A stretch of DNA of 64,000 nucleotides from Bactericera cockerelli (taxonomy: Eukaryota > Arthropoda > Insecta > Hemiptera > Triozidae). The stretch is taken from the NCBI GenBank assembly GCA_024516035.1, contig CM044963.1, positions 26,701,732-26,765,731 of the forward strand. Direction: 5' to 3'. Of the stretch, positions 1 to 13,200 are shown piece by piece (positions within the stretch are counted from its first letter, which is position 1; each line of letters begins with the position of its first letter). The notes below the pieces were generated by a model. It saw nothing but the letters and a program-made list of their open reading frames with translations. It ran no database searches and was not told where the DNA came from. A program made the position numbers and the translations under genes.

Positions 1-49
1 ATGCTTCTGTCCCTTAAATTGTAACTTAGAGAGATTCTACTGTACAATG

Positions 50-160
50 TGTTCAAAATCCCTGATGGAAGGATAAGTTGTCATGTCTCAGCTGGGTTTC
101 ACCGCCGCAACCTCTGGATTACCAGACTAACATGACCTCTTCACCAGTTAACTACCGCGA
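50..160 (-). repeat. SINE-1 fragment (TAGCTCAGTGG head family)
   Basis: AAATCCCTGATGGAAGGATA, GTTGTCATGTCTCAGCTGGG and CTCTGGATTACCAG match the inverted form of the copy at 9584-9770. Confidence 0.55.
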
Positions 161-275
161 CAATGTTTAATCTTACCCAGTCTAAGTAGGGCCAGAAATG
201 TGTTTGGAGGGAACTGAAAGGAAACAAAGTCTGGTCCAACTGGGAATCGAACTCGGGATCTCTTGACTGCCTATT
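160..275 (-). repeat. tRNA-headed SINE fragment with the shared GTGAGGTTAAT-type tail
   Basis: Read on the minus strand: GATCCCGAGTTCGATTCCCA (B box), GACTTTGTTTCC, then ACTGGGTAAGATTAAAC. This is the same layout as 39775-39990. Confidence 0.5.
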
Positions 276-321
276 TGGTCTTAATATTTTACTTTAACTC
301 AAAGCCTTTTTGCATATTCAG

Positions 322-420
322 ATACACCACCAAGATTCAACAATTTCATCAGAAGTCCATTCAACAACACACAGCAGCAACAACAACAACAGATGAATTT
401 CAATGGTGTTGATATGACAG
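322..420 (+). CDS. LENG8: LENG8 exon 1 of those visible
   Basis: It follows the acceptor TTGCATATTCAG and ends at GACAG|GTATGT. It reads [15 protein letters not shown], a run of seven Gln (CAG/CAA), then MNFNGVDMT. It starts with two bases of a split codon, so at least one coding exon lies further left. Confidence 0.8.
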
Positions 421-3400
421 GTATGTAATATAGGTTTGCTCTTTTATTATATTTATATGATTTGTGTGAGTTTTTGTCCAATATCAAATGTACCTATTTC
501 AAATCTTGATGAACAGGACTTGTGTGAGAAGGAAACCCCAATAAAAATTAAACTCAATTTATTTTTACCTTCTTAAGCAGGAAAATATTGCCAGTCCTCC
601 CTTGAATTCCTGTTTATGCAGGTTTGACTATAATTTCAGAATACTTTTTTTTTGTGTATTTTTATAATAGAATTACCAAGTTGTAAAAAAACATTGTTTA
701 TGCTAAACTGAATTTTATTAAAAGAATAGCTGCTGTTTCATGTGCCTCCAAAAGCTTCTATTTCATGGCTATAAAATACAAAAGGCTGTGAAACACTCAT
801 CTTGAAAAAAGAAGAAGAAAAACTGGGCAAACTACAGGTAATTAAACTTTGTAAAGTGATAACAAAGGTTTGATATTTAATAAATAAACTGTTCTTATTT
901 TCTCTTGAAAGGCTTATCAAAAAAGCAACGTGCCAAGCTTCGCAAACGTCTCACCCAACAGCAGAATGGCCAACAAGCAAGTCAGGCTAATGGCTCGGGC
1001 CCCCAAAACCAGAACCGGTTTCAACCACCTCTGCCCCCTGGCCCCCCGCCACCGCCTGGCAATGCTCCCCCTCCACCCATGCTGGGAGGAAACAAAGGCG
1101 GGCCTGTGCAAGGAACAGCACCACACTTCCCCTCGAGCACACCTCAGCCAGAAGCAAAGCAGACCAACTACAAGAATATTCTGAATAGTTCATTGATGGG
1201 TGACTGGCCTGACAGCTTGAGGTAAAAACATGAGAATTATTTCCTCGTGGAAAGTTGCACATTAACAGATTTCATCATGAACTTATTTAAGGATTTTATA
1301 CACAGTCAAATAATGGTTATTTGGCTCTCAAATAGAATATTATAGAGTATGCCTTGTTTATACTGTCAAGGTAAGACTGAAAAGTCCCTTTATTCCAGCA
1401 GGTCTCATGTATTTCATGGGCGAATTTTAAGGGAAAAAAACATACAGGTTCCAGCATTGGAACATGGGAGAAACCAATTATATTAATAATAATATTTCCT
1501 AATGAGGACTATCAAGTCCCCTTATTCCAGCAGTAAGCCCAAGACGTATTCATATGTATGTGGTGAAAATCCCAAATGGGAGAATAACTTTTCATGTCTC
1601 GGCGGAGTTTCTTACCACTATGCTAATATTGTTTGTTGTTGTTGTAGCAGTGGCAGCGGATCAGCATTCTTCTCCATACTATCTTTCAATTTGGTATCCT
1701 AAGAAGTTAGCCACCTGGACTGGGTTGCTCCATAGATCTATAGGAGTCAGTGTGGTGGGATTGGCTGGACAGTTGAACAGGTGGTTTGTGGTATGAGGAC
1801 TTTCCTGGCAGATTGGGCATTCATCGCGTATGTTGGGGTCAAGTCTGGACTGATAGGAGTTAAGGTTTTTTGAGAACCCTGATCATAGTTGGGCTAATTT
1901 TGTCCTGGTTTCCCTGGGAAGATATTTTTCTTCTAATGAAATTGGTGGAGGATGTGTGCCTAGTACTCTATTTGGTTTGTATCTAGGTTTGTATCTGTTT
2001 GTATCTCAACTCTATACTCAATATTGTTTGTTTCAGGAGCTACATATCTCGCGCTCTGAGTCGCTGCAAGACAGAGTCAGATGAGCAACGGGTGACCAAA
2101 CAACTCCAGAACAAGATTGCAGCTGCCGCTAACAGCAACATGCTCTACATCAAGGACTGGAATGTTGAACCTCTACCCTTGTAAGTTTGTTCTTCCAGCT
2201 AAAAAAAAAAAAATGTACATTTCTTGCTCCCTTTTTATTCTTCACAAATTTTAAGTACCTACACAAACAAGGAAAAATTAAATGTATTATAAACATTGTA
2301 GAAACATGATAAAGTTCATTATATTATTAAACAGATTTAATCAAATTTTATTTATACTATATCATAATTATGCATTTTACATTTTTCACTATAATATATG
2401 TCCACATATTCAATTTTATAATGTTTATTTTATTATCATCAATTGGATATGAATGGTGCTCAGATGCACTTATATTTACAGAAAGAGTCCATATCATGAT
2501 ATAACATAAAAAATAATTCATAGATAAAAGAAAAATGTACCTATAACATATAAAAGAAAACACAAAATGAAATCGAACTTCTTGTTGGTATCCTGGTATT
2601 GTACAGATCTGTTGGTTTAAATCCCAACCTGTGAAATATTTTTCCTAATTTACTTGAAACTTTGACCAGATTAACCAATTATAAAAATTGCAGCAAATCA
2701 GCTGCCGAAATAGGAAGACTCTATCGGGCAGAAAAAAATAGGTTTTTAAAAAAAATAGGTTTTTCATAGCTAAGGACAAGTTATTGTATATTTAACAATG
2801 GGTCCCGGTGGTTCTGTGGTCAAGGCATGTTTTGGGCTGTACTTATCTTATAAAAGAAAATTTGAATTTTAGAACAGTGTGGTATATTATAATTATTAAT
2901 GTAATTCGATGGCATCAATATCTGACAGCATCAAAACATGTTCTGGACACGCAAAGTAATTATTATTGAACATTATTTCAAATAAAGGTCTCGTTCAATC
3001 AGTTTCAACTTAGACGGAGAATATGACTAGTTGTCTGGCTGGGGGACGCTAAACAGGAAGAAGACCAGTGTCCCGCTAGAGGACTATAAATAGAGAACAG
3101 ACTAGCCAACCCTTACAAGCCAGGCAGTTTCCTAAGGGTTTAATGGCTTCTAAAGAAAAGTCCAAGTCCTCATGATGGTTGATCGCACATAGAAATATGT
3201 GGTTCAGGACGAGACAACTCTGAAATAAAGTTGGCTGGAGACCATCACTCACCCCTCCAGCTCTAGCCAAGCTGGCTACAACAACAACAACAACTAGTTT
3301 GTCCTTCTTGTGTCCTGTCACGTGGTTGGAGAGATATTTTTACTATTTTGATTAAATTAATTGTGATTTTTTTTTTTTTTTTTTTCAAATACTTTATTTA

Positions 3401-6400
3401 CATCAAAATTATATCTACAAAAAACTAAAACTTTATTTATTTATTTATTTCTTCTAGAATGGAGAACGAGCTATCCAACGTGACCATCAAACCGTTCCAA
3501 TTCAACAAGAACTCCCCGGGACTTCTTCCATCACCGTTCCAACCCAACAAGCCCAGCTCTACGCTCAGGCAGAGGCTAGGCGCCATGAATCAACAGAGTT
3601 CCCCTTACAACAACAACAACAACAACAACAATCAGAAGTCTCCATACAACAACAACCAGCAGCAGAACAAGAGTGGTGCAAGCAGCTCTGCGGAGAGTAA
3701 GAAATACGGCAAGACTAGTGATCGGTATGGACGCAAGCGTAGAAGGTGAGTTATCATCTGTACCTATCTACTTTTCTTCTCTATCTAATGTAGCAGTGGT
3801 GTCTAGTTCTAGCTAGCTGCTAGGACAATGATAGTAAGTGCACTGGTAGTCAAGTGGTGAATGCGCTAGTCTGGTAATCAAGGTAGCTTAGGGATCTGTT
3901 GGTATCAATCCCACCTAGTGCATGAATTTTTCCTCATTAATTTGAGTTTGTGACCACATGATAATTATACTCCGAGGGTTAAATGGTAGAAAATGCTTCA
4001 GCATTAACTTCGTCTGGTGGTTACTTACCACTAAACAGTGTTGTTATTATTATAACCTTACACTCTGCCGGGCTGTCTCTTTCTTTGTTTAGGCGTTCTT
4101 CACACCTCGGCCGAGGTGTTTGATAAGTTGATATGGGGGGCGGTGTATATAACTAAAAAGTTGAAAAACACCACTTAAATATAATAGAATATAGATAGAA
4201 TAATATAGATAGTTAATATGGGATAAAGGCAAGGGAAATAATATTAATAGTACAGCAGCAGTAGTGGTGATAGTTCCAGCCAGGAGAGTGATAGTAAGAC
4301 TGCGGATTATATTCCTCTCAACAGTATTATTTCTTTTTTTTTGTGAGTGTTTCACAACATTTTTATTTCGTAGCAATGAAACAGGAGCTACTGTAGACGT
4401 TTATGGTCTGTGCTGTAGCCTGCCCATCCCGTAGTATACCTCCCCTCTGATGGGCGAGAAATGACACTATACTTAACATTTAGGTGCTGGGTCAACACGA
4501 GCGCAGTGGAAGGTATCCCTTACAAACAACTGTAACCAAATTTTGGATACAATTTTTTGTCGGCGCGGGGATTCAAAACTGGGACCTTCCACATTTGCAA
4601 ATGCGCTCTATTTCACCTACAATATTTTCTATTGTGAATATACTGCTACAGTATTCTCTCTCTCTCTCTCTGTCTACAGCAGCAGTAGCAGTAGCTCCAG
4701 TTCTAGCCAGGAGAGTGATAGTGAGGCTGCGGATTACATTCCTCTCAACAGTACTATTTCATATTTACCTACAATATTTTCTATTGTGAATGTACTGCAA
4801 CAGTATTCTCTCTCTCTCTGTCTACAGCAGCAGTAGCAGTAGCTCCAGTTCTAGCCAGGAGAGCGATAGTGAGGCTGCGGATTACATTCCTCTGAGTAAC
4901 AAGAGCAAAAATAAGAAGACCAAGAACAATGAGTCCAATGGTAGCAACAGCAGATCCTACAAGAAAAACAAGAATAAGTAAGTATTAAGTATATCTATTG
5001 AACGGGAATAACCTTATATAAGAATACAAACATAGGAAACATGAAATGGTAACACTTATGAAAATAGTAAAAATAAATTACAAGTATAAGTTTAAAAAAT
5101 ATCACAGTAAATATGTAAGTCAATGTTGAGGGGTGCAGGTTTTAAACAAGCCAAATGCTGTATGGTTGAACCTGGTGGATATAAGGGGGCAAAGGGGGTT
5201 GAAACCGAATCTGGCTTTGGGAACCTGTTGGCTTGACTTGCTTGTTGGCCATTCTGCTGTTGTGTGAGACGTTTGCGAAGCTAGGCACGTTGCTTTTTTG
5301 ATAAGCCTTACAAGAGAAAATAAGAACAGTTTAACATTTTCACATTTTTTTTTATTTTTTTAACATTTTAAACATCTTATTTATTAACCATATTAGATTT
5401 TACAAAGGTTCTTTTCCTAAGCTAATGATAAAAGCTTCTAAGAAAAGTAAAAGCTTCTAAAAAAAGATCTATTTATTTCATATCAAACTCTTGGTGCTTT
5501 ACAAAGTTAAATGACCTGTAGAGTTGTCCAGTTTTTTTTTTTTTTTTTTAACGATTTCCAGGTCAATTTTACCTTTCTGTAAGGGAAAATAAGCTTTTTA
5601 TAAGTGAAACCTAGGTATAAGATAAAAAAAAATATGCTCCCTTGAGTTCCCTTATATCAGGGTTTGTCTGTATCAGAATTTTTAAGGTTATTTTTTTGAA
5701 CTTGTTCATTTGGTATAAGTTTTGATTTTTCAAACTCAATACATTAATTTGTTGAAAAAATTCAACAATGGAGTATAATAATAATAATATCACCTTATTT
5801 ATACTGCCCGATAAGGACTATTAAAGTCCCATTGTTCCAGCAGTAAGCCCAAGACATATTATTATGTGGTAAAAATCCCAAATGGGAGGATAACTTGTCA
5901 TGTCCCGGCTGGGTTTCGAACCCACGACCTTTGGAACTTCTGGATTCACAGAGTGCCGCCTTTACCACTGAGCTACCAGGACAGACACTACAATACTGCA
6001 CTATTGAATTTGACAACCGTCGAAATCGACGAAGTTAGAGAATGATGATCTTTTCTTTTCTTTTTTTTTTTACGTAGCCACTAAACAGTATCCAAAATTA
6101 ACTGGACATTAACAATATTCTAATGTACTGATTAAATTGAAACTGCTAAAGTTCACATTTTTGGTAGATTTTGGACTTTTTTGCTTTAAAAGTTTGAAGA
6201 TATTAAACAATGTGTGAGACTTGATCTCCATCACAGATGAAACCCACAAATTGAAGAGAGTTCGGTCCTACCCAAAGGTAAAGCGCCGTATTAAAAACAA
6301 AATAATAACAATAATAACATGAAAAGTTCCTGTAGGAGCTACCTGGGGTGGAAATAAAAAGTTTCCCAATTTTTTTTTTTGAAAATTGTTATATTTCTTT

Positions 6401-7218
6401 GGTGTATCTCGAAAACAGTTTGAAAACATAATCAAAAATATTCCAAAGTTTAAGAACTGTAATTAAATACATATATTTTTTTACAGAAATATACCGTTAT
6501 GTTAGAAATGTACAGTTTAGTTTCTTCAAGCGTATTTCTGGGAAACAGTTTGGAATATTTCAAGTTGACACTGAATCAGTATTTTTCAAAGTTTTGCTTT
6601 CTCCAATTTAACCAGAAAGAATTTTACACAAAAATGTACAACATTATAGATATAGATGAAAAACTTTTTCTCGCTCTCGAGATATAGATGAAAAACTGAA
6701 AATTGGATGAACTTTAACACTTTGAGCCCATGAATACCATATATGACTCTCAGCTGACAATTCACAAAGGACATGAGTACCATATATGACCCTCACCCGA
6801 AATGTGACTGTGGACATGAGTACTCTATATGGTATTCACGACTTTCCTTTACTTTGAAGACATGAGTACTCTCTATGGTATTCATTTCTATGTGTTTCTC
6901 ATAGGGAACAGGTTCTAGTGGTCCTTGAGAGCAATGTATGAGTGTTGAGTTCTGAAATTTGTGGTCCCTCGTGCTCACTCGCCGATCCCAGCTCTGGGAC
7001 TCAAAGTGTTTTTTTTTTTTTTTTTTTTTTTTTTTGTACTTTCAAAAGATTATTTTTTATTGAACAAATTCTTTCATCTTCATAAATAAAATTTAAATGT
7101 AAAAAATAACTTATTAATAAAACGAAAATTAGGAACATGGCAAGTTAAGTGGCCAATTATGCAAAGCATGTGTTAGGCCACTTTTTATTATAATTATATT
7201 ATTATTTAAAACTGTCCT

Positions 7219-7262
<44 letters not shown>

Positions 7263-10200
7263 TATAAACTTATACATTCAAATAATTAGGGAAAAATTGT
7301 TATTTTAAAATATTTAAGATTTTATTTAAATATTTTAAAATGTTAAATAAATATACTTAGCTTTTATTTTACTGTTTATTAATTGTATTAATATTGTATT
7401 GTCTATTGTAACTATGTATGTATAAAGGGCTTGACCCGTAATTATACGTCCGTTCTGCGGATTATTATTATGAAATAAAAAATATCTCCCGCAGGAACAA
7501 CAACTCGTACAAGGCGGCTCGTTTCTGCCACAGCTCGGACGCGTTCTCCTCGCCTCTGGACACAGACGAGGCTCTGCTGAGGAAGCGAGCCGCTCGCTTC
7601 ATCGAGCCGGCCTCGTCTAGGCCTCGCTCCAGCCACAGCAACTCAGTGTTCAGCGTGAGGTTTGACACGCTCGATGTGAACCAGTGGCGAGGTGAGACTT
7701 ACTTAAGTGAAGGTTTTTTACCATCAGAGCGGAGGCATACTACGGGATGGGCAGGCTACAACACAGACCACAAGCGTCTACAGTAGCTCCTGTTTCATGG
7801 CTACGAAATAAAAAAGGCTGTGAAACACTCATCTTTAAAAAAAAAATGTATTTTTAACTTTTTTTTTGTATGCATTTTTAACAATTTTTTTTTGTATGTA
7901 TTTTAACTATTTTTTTCGTATGTATTTTCAAGTTTGTTTCGCAATATCTGATAATAAATATATAAATGAAGTAATTTTTCTGTGAAGTTCATAAAGGGCG
8001 GGGTTATAAAAAAAAGAAATATTGTCGAAATTTTAGAGTTGAATTTGTAGACTCACAACTTAGGAGGAAGAAAAGTTATTAAGTTCAAAACCTAGCTGGG
8101 ACATGACAAGTTATCCTCCTCTTTGTGATTTTGACCAAACAATTATACGTTTATTGGACTTGCATAATGTTTGATTTTAACCAATAAAGTATGTACCTTT
8201 ATTTTTTTTTTTGACAAAGGACAGTAAAAAGAATTAAAGAAATGATTAGAAATTATTTATCAAAGAAATAAAATGAGTTTATGATTATTCTTTAGTAGGT
8301 ATGTTATTGTATTTTGAGCCAGGCACGCGTCGGTATAGCTGCAAGTCCTGCGCTCAGATTTCTAGATTTTCAACATCAAAATTTCAAGTATATGAAAGTA
8401 AAAAGGAAATACAGTCCAAACTATCCGAGATATGAAGTATATTGTGAATGACACGGGCATGACATGAAGAAACAGAAGACATGAAGATTATTTCCTTGTT
8501 ATAGACTAAGGAGAGTAATAAAAAAGGCAATATAGTTTGTGAAAAAATAATATAAAAATATCTGTTATAAATTTCTTGTAAAGTTACATATTATTTACAA
8601 TTATCTAAATATTGTTGTACATTATAAAAACATGAATTTCTTCCCAGGTGGAGGAGATGATGAGTTTGACCTGAGCTCCTGTCATGTGGTGGGAACCTGT
8701 CGGGAAGTGGAGAAACAGTTCTTCCGACTCACTGCGGTAAGTAAATCCTAGCAATACAACCCTTTTTCAACATGTTTACATTAGACGTCTTGTGTGAATT
8801 TACGAAAAAAACACTTATTTTGGTGAATTTGAATTCTACTCAAAAATAAGTGTTTTACATAAACACAAAGATATCTTTTTTTCCATATCTTTTTTCCTAA
8901 AAGATATGGTAGGAAAGGATTCATGGAACAAATGCCGACCCCAAGTAAGTTTGGGAAAAGGCAAAGTGAAAGAAGAAGAAGAAGAAGACATAAACACAAC
9001 ACTTCTTGGACATGTTTTTTCACCATGGCCGAGTGAGTTAGCGCGCTAGGCCTTGCATGCATGGTAACCTGGGTTCGATTCCCAGCGGGGCAGGGATTTT
9101 TCCGCTCTGTACTTGGCTGTTTGGGGTCCACTCATACCTCGTGAGGAAAAATGAGTAGTTACTTGTCTGAGTTATGACTAGTGGTGGAGGTGGTGTTTTA
9201 CCTGAGTAAAAAGAAATTAACGTAAAAGAATTCGAAAAGTGAAGGAGGCTCATAGACATGCTGTGCTACTCACAAAAAATTGCAAAGAAGCCTTGTGCTT
9301 CACCACTAATAAAATACTTACATTAATTTTTTGAAGTACACACACACAATCATTGCTAATTGAGTGTAAAAATGTTAAAACTCTGTCACTCTTGTGAGAA
9401 ATAAATGAATACATCTTGTCTTACTTTCGGTATCGTTTTCCTAATTCTTCTTATGAGTTTTCCAGTCCATTGTTCCTTTAGAATTTAATGTTTTTATGAC
9501 ATGTATATCATTTGTGTAAAGGTATTGTACCGTTAATAAATGTAGCCGTATACCGGACATTATTACATGTGGAACATGTAATCTGTCCCGGTAGCTCAGT
9601 GGTAAAGGCGGCACTCTGTGAATCCAGAAATTCCAGATGTCGTGGGTTCGAAACCCAGCCGGGACATGACAAGTTATCATCCCATATGGGATTTTTACCA
9701 CATGATAATATGTCTTGGGCTTACTGCTGGAATAATGGGACTTTAATAGTCTTCATCGGGCAGTATAAATCGCCTCTGATAACACAAAGAGGCATTGATA
9801 ACATGGTTCTCTGGTTGCAGGCTCCGGAGTCCTCCATGGTGAGACCCCCGGAGGTGCTGGAGAAGGCCCTGGCCCATGTCCAGCAGAGGTGGGAACAGAG
9901 CCAGGACATTGTCTACGCCACCAGCCAGCTCAAGTCCATCCGGCAGGACCTTACGGTAAGTCATGGGAGAGAATTCAATCCATCCGGCAGGACCTTACGG
10001 TAAGTCATAGGAGAAAATTCAATCCATCCGACAGGACCTTGAAATGTCTCTAAGACAGGAACAACATACCAGTACAGTGGTCAAAACTAAACTGATCTTT
10101 TATTTCCACAAACTACACTGGCCGCTCTCTCATCTTTCAAATCATCAAACCCTACTATACATATTACATTATTCCTTCCTTTTCTTTTTTCTTTTTCTTT

Positions 10201-13200
10201 GCCTTTGAACAGGTAACCAATCTTCATCTTTCGGATCTTCATAACTCTCTGATGATTCGGCGCTTTGCCAATCACTTAGTTCTTCACAATTTTCTTCTTT
10301 TTGTACAGACTCATTAATATCTTCATTATCGTTGTTTAGATCGCTTGTATCATCTTCTGGTGCTCTTTCACCAGCATCATCTTCTGATAAACTTTCATCA
10401 GCATCATCTTCTGATAAACTTTCATCAGCATCATCTCCTGGTGGTACTCTTACATCAGCATCATTAATAATATTATTATCTTCATTATCTTCACAGAAAA
10501 TATCATTGGGGGTGGACTGACTTCCGCGCAGAATAAAACCAGAAGGATTAATATATTTCTTGACTTGAGAAATGCTCCTTGTGTACTGCTTGTTTGTTAA
10601 CTGGGAACGCACAGTTATACTAGTTCCATTCTTTGCGATGACTAAGTAAGGCTCCGGATCATATCTGCTGCAGAGTTTGTTGGTTTTGTTTTGCTGCAGC
10701 AATACTGTATCTCCCACTTTGATGTTATTTTCTTTCGCGTGATGATGTTTATCATAGTACTGCTTGTTTTTCATTTTGTGTTGAAAATCTCTGTCGGGAG
10801 CCACAGGGTCCACATTGTATGTTGACTCTACTGATGGGAGTTTGTCTCGGAATTCTCTCGCAAACATGAGAAAAGCTGGCGTCTTTCCTGTAACAGAGTG
10901 AGGTGTAGAATTATAATTGAAGATAAATGTTCTCAAAGCATTGTCCAGATCTTCGTTATTCAGCTGGGCTATCCTCAATCTTTTCAAGATGGTCCTGTTT
11001 TGACGCTCAACTTCTCCATTAGCTTGAGGCCATTCTGGAGTGTTCAGATGCTGTACAATGTTATTTCCAATGCAGAAATCTCTGAGTTCTCTACTGATGA
11101 ACTGTGGACCATTATCACTTATTAAAGCTTTTGGTAGACCAAATAAGGAGAAAATCTTCCACAGTGTATTAATGGTTTTCTTTGCTGTAATAGAAGTGAG
11201 AAATTCGCATAAATAATATCTGCTGTAATGATCTATAACCACGAGAACATAAGTACCATTAGGGAGTGGACCAAGGAAATCAACAGCAATAGTACTCCAT
11301 GGTGATTCAGGCATAGGAACAATTTTCATGGGCTCAGGAGAGCTAGGGTTTCCTACCATCTGACATTCATGACAAGACTTACAATAATTCTCGCAGTCTA
11401 TTTCCATATTATGCCACCACACTTTGGTTCTCAACTTTTGCTTCATCTTCACAATTCCAGGATGTCCTTCGTGAGCTAGGGATAGCGTGTGCTTCCTGAG
11501 TGATGGAGGGATGAAAATCCTAGTACCTCTTAATATCATGTCATCCATTATACACAGCTCTGTCTTGATTAACTCAAATTTCCTTAACTCTACAGGCCAT
11601 CTGTCACATTGTATGGCTTGTTTGAGTGAAGACATCCTCGGGTCTCGCTGTGAATGTTCTCGAATTTCTTCTAGACTCATTGCCTTAGGAGTGGCTTCCA
11701 AGGATACCCATCTCACATAGTGGTCACTTGAATCAAATGGCTTACTGTTAGGTGTTACAAATTCCAATGATAAAGGTGAGGGTTGTGACTTTCCTTCAAC
11801 TGAATTAATAGGTATGTCTATTTTCAAAATGCCAAGTTTTTTCGCCGTCTCACCACTCAACAAGGGCACGCCATTGCCTTGACAAATAAAGAATTTCACA
11901 TTTTTAAGCTTTGTCCCATTTGAAATGGAAACGTCACACTTTAGTTTACCTATGATGGGTAAAGGTATATCACTGCCATAAGCAAATAGCTTCCTTCCTG
12001 TCTCTTCATAAAACAGAGAAGGATTCTTGCGTTTAAGGTAACGCCACGAATCAAAATCCAAAATATTAACAGAAGCCCCACTGTCAACTAGAAATTTTAT
12101 ATTGACTTGACCTTTCAAAGTTATGTTCATCATATCAGATTTTGATGTCACAGTGAATACAGAAAAATTATTTTCATCTTGAGAGCTATCTGATTCAAGT
12201 TCTACTTGTCTAACTTGCTTTTGATATCCATGCCATTTCGGATTGGTTTCATTTTTACAACATCTTGAATAGTGTCCTCTAATACCACATTTTAAACATC
12301 TTGCTTCTTGAGCAGGACAGGATTTGTCTGGCTTCCAATGAGTAGATAACCCACATTTTGAGCAGTATTGGCCTCTATCATTCGATATCTTGCTATGCAT
12401 TTCTTTTACTTTAGAAATCATATAATTAGGGTCAAGTTTGCCTTCAATTGCACGCGCGTGATTCTCTGATTGTTCAAGTGTCCTAGCTACCTCTAGCAGT
12501 TTCTCAATTGTCAGCTTGTCACCTTCCTTCAACAGCAACCGCCGCAACTCAGACGATGTAGACTTCTCAATCACATGATCGATTATCATTTCATTCTCAC
12601 CATAGTGTTCTGGATCACAATTCTTCACTTGAGTCTTAAGTCTCATGACGAACTGTGAAGTTGACTGTCCATCGTTTTGATTCATCTTTCTGAAAACATT
12701 TCTCTCGTACGTGTAACTTTTCTTTTCATTGAATATTTCATTCAGCTTCTCGGAACAATACTTGTAAGGATCTTTCTTCTCTTCTTCTTCATTGACATTC
12801 AGTGCAAACCAAATGTTTTGTAAATCTTCACCACCCAAGTGCAATAATTGCGCTTGTTTTCTCTTCGAATCTTTGATATTTTCCGCAGTGAAAAACAATT
12901 CGATGGATCTAATCCATCTGGTCCATCTTTGAGCAATTGAGCTCTCATGACCACCACACACAAAAGGTTTTATGTTACAAATGACACTTGACATTATCAA
13001 ACTTTACTCGTCGCCAATGAAATGTCTCTAAGACAGGAACAACATACCAGTACAGTGGTCAAAACTAAACTGATCTTTTATTTCCACAAACTACACTGGC
13101 CGCTCTCTCATCTTTCAAATCATCAAACCCTACTATACATATTACAGACCTTACGGTAAGTCATGGGAGAAAATTCAATCCATCTGGCAGGACCTTACGG

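Larger units (their letters stand above)
10040..13146 (-). mobile_element. Ty3/gypsy-type LTR retrotransposon lacking reverse transcriptase and RNase H
   Basis: It is a complete 3107-bp insertion in LENG8 intron 8, antisense to the gene. Identical 129-bp LTRs start TG and end CA. The target duplication is GACCT (10035-10039 and 13147-13151). Inside the 5' LTR (right end) lies a primer-binding-like TGGCGACGAGTAAAG one base from the LTR. Inside the 3' LTR (left end) lies a polypurine tract, seen on the + strand as a pyrimidine run at 10169-10205. One long ORF encodes Gag, protease and integrase only. Identical LTRs indicate a very recent insertion. With no polymerase of its own it must have been mobilised by a related element (inferred). 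Confidence 0.93.

Noticed and set aside
9584..9660. tRNA gene with A and B boxes
   Set aside because: Internal promoter boxes are good but cloverleaf arms do not pair well. The sequence continues into a tail found in other copies, so it is a SINE head. The same applies to 38570-38640, 44700-44760 and 63295-63360.
9512..10003. 163-residue ORF on the + strand ending after exon 8
   Set aside because: It is a chance fusion of a SINE-1 copy read through into real exon 8 and the first array unit. Only 9821-9955 is coding.
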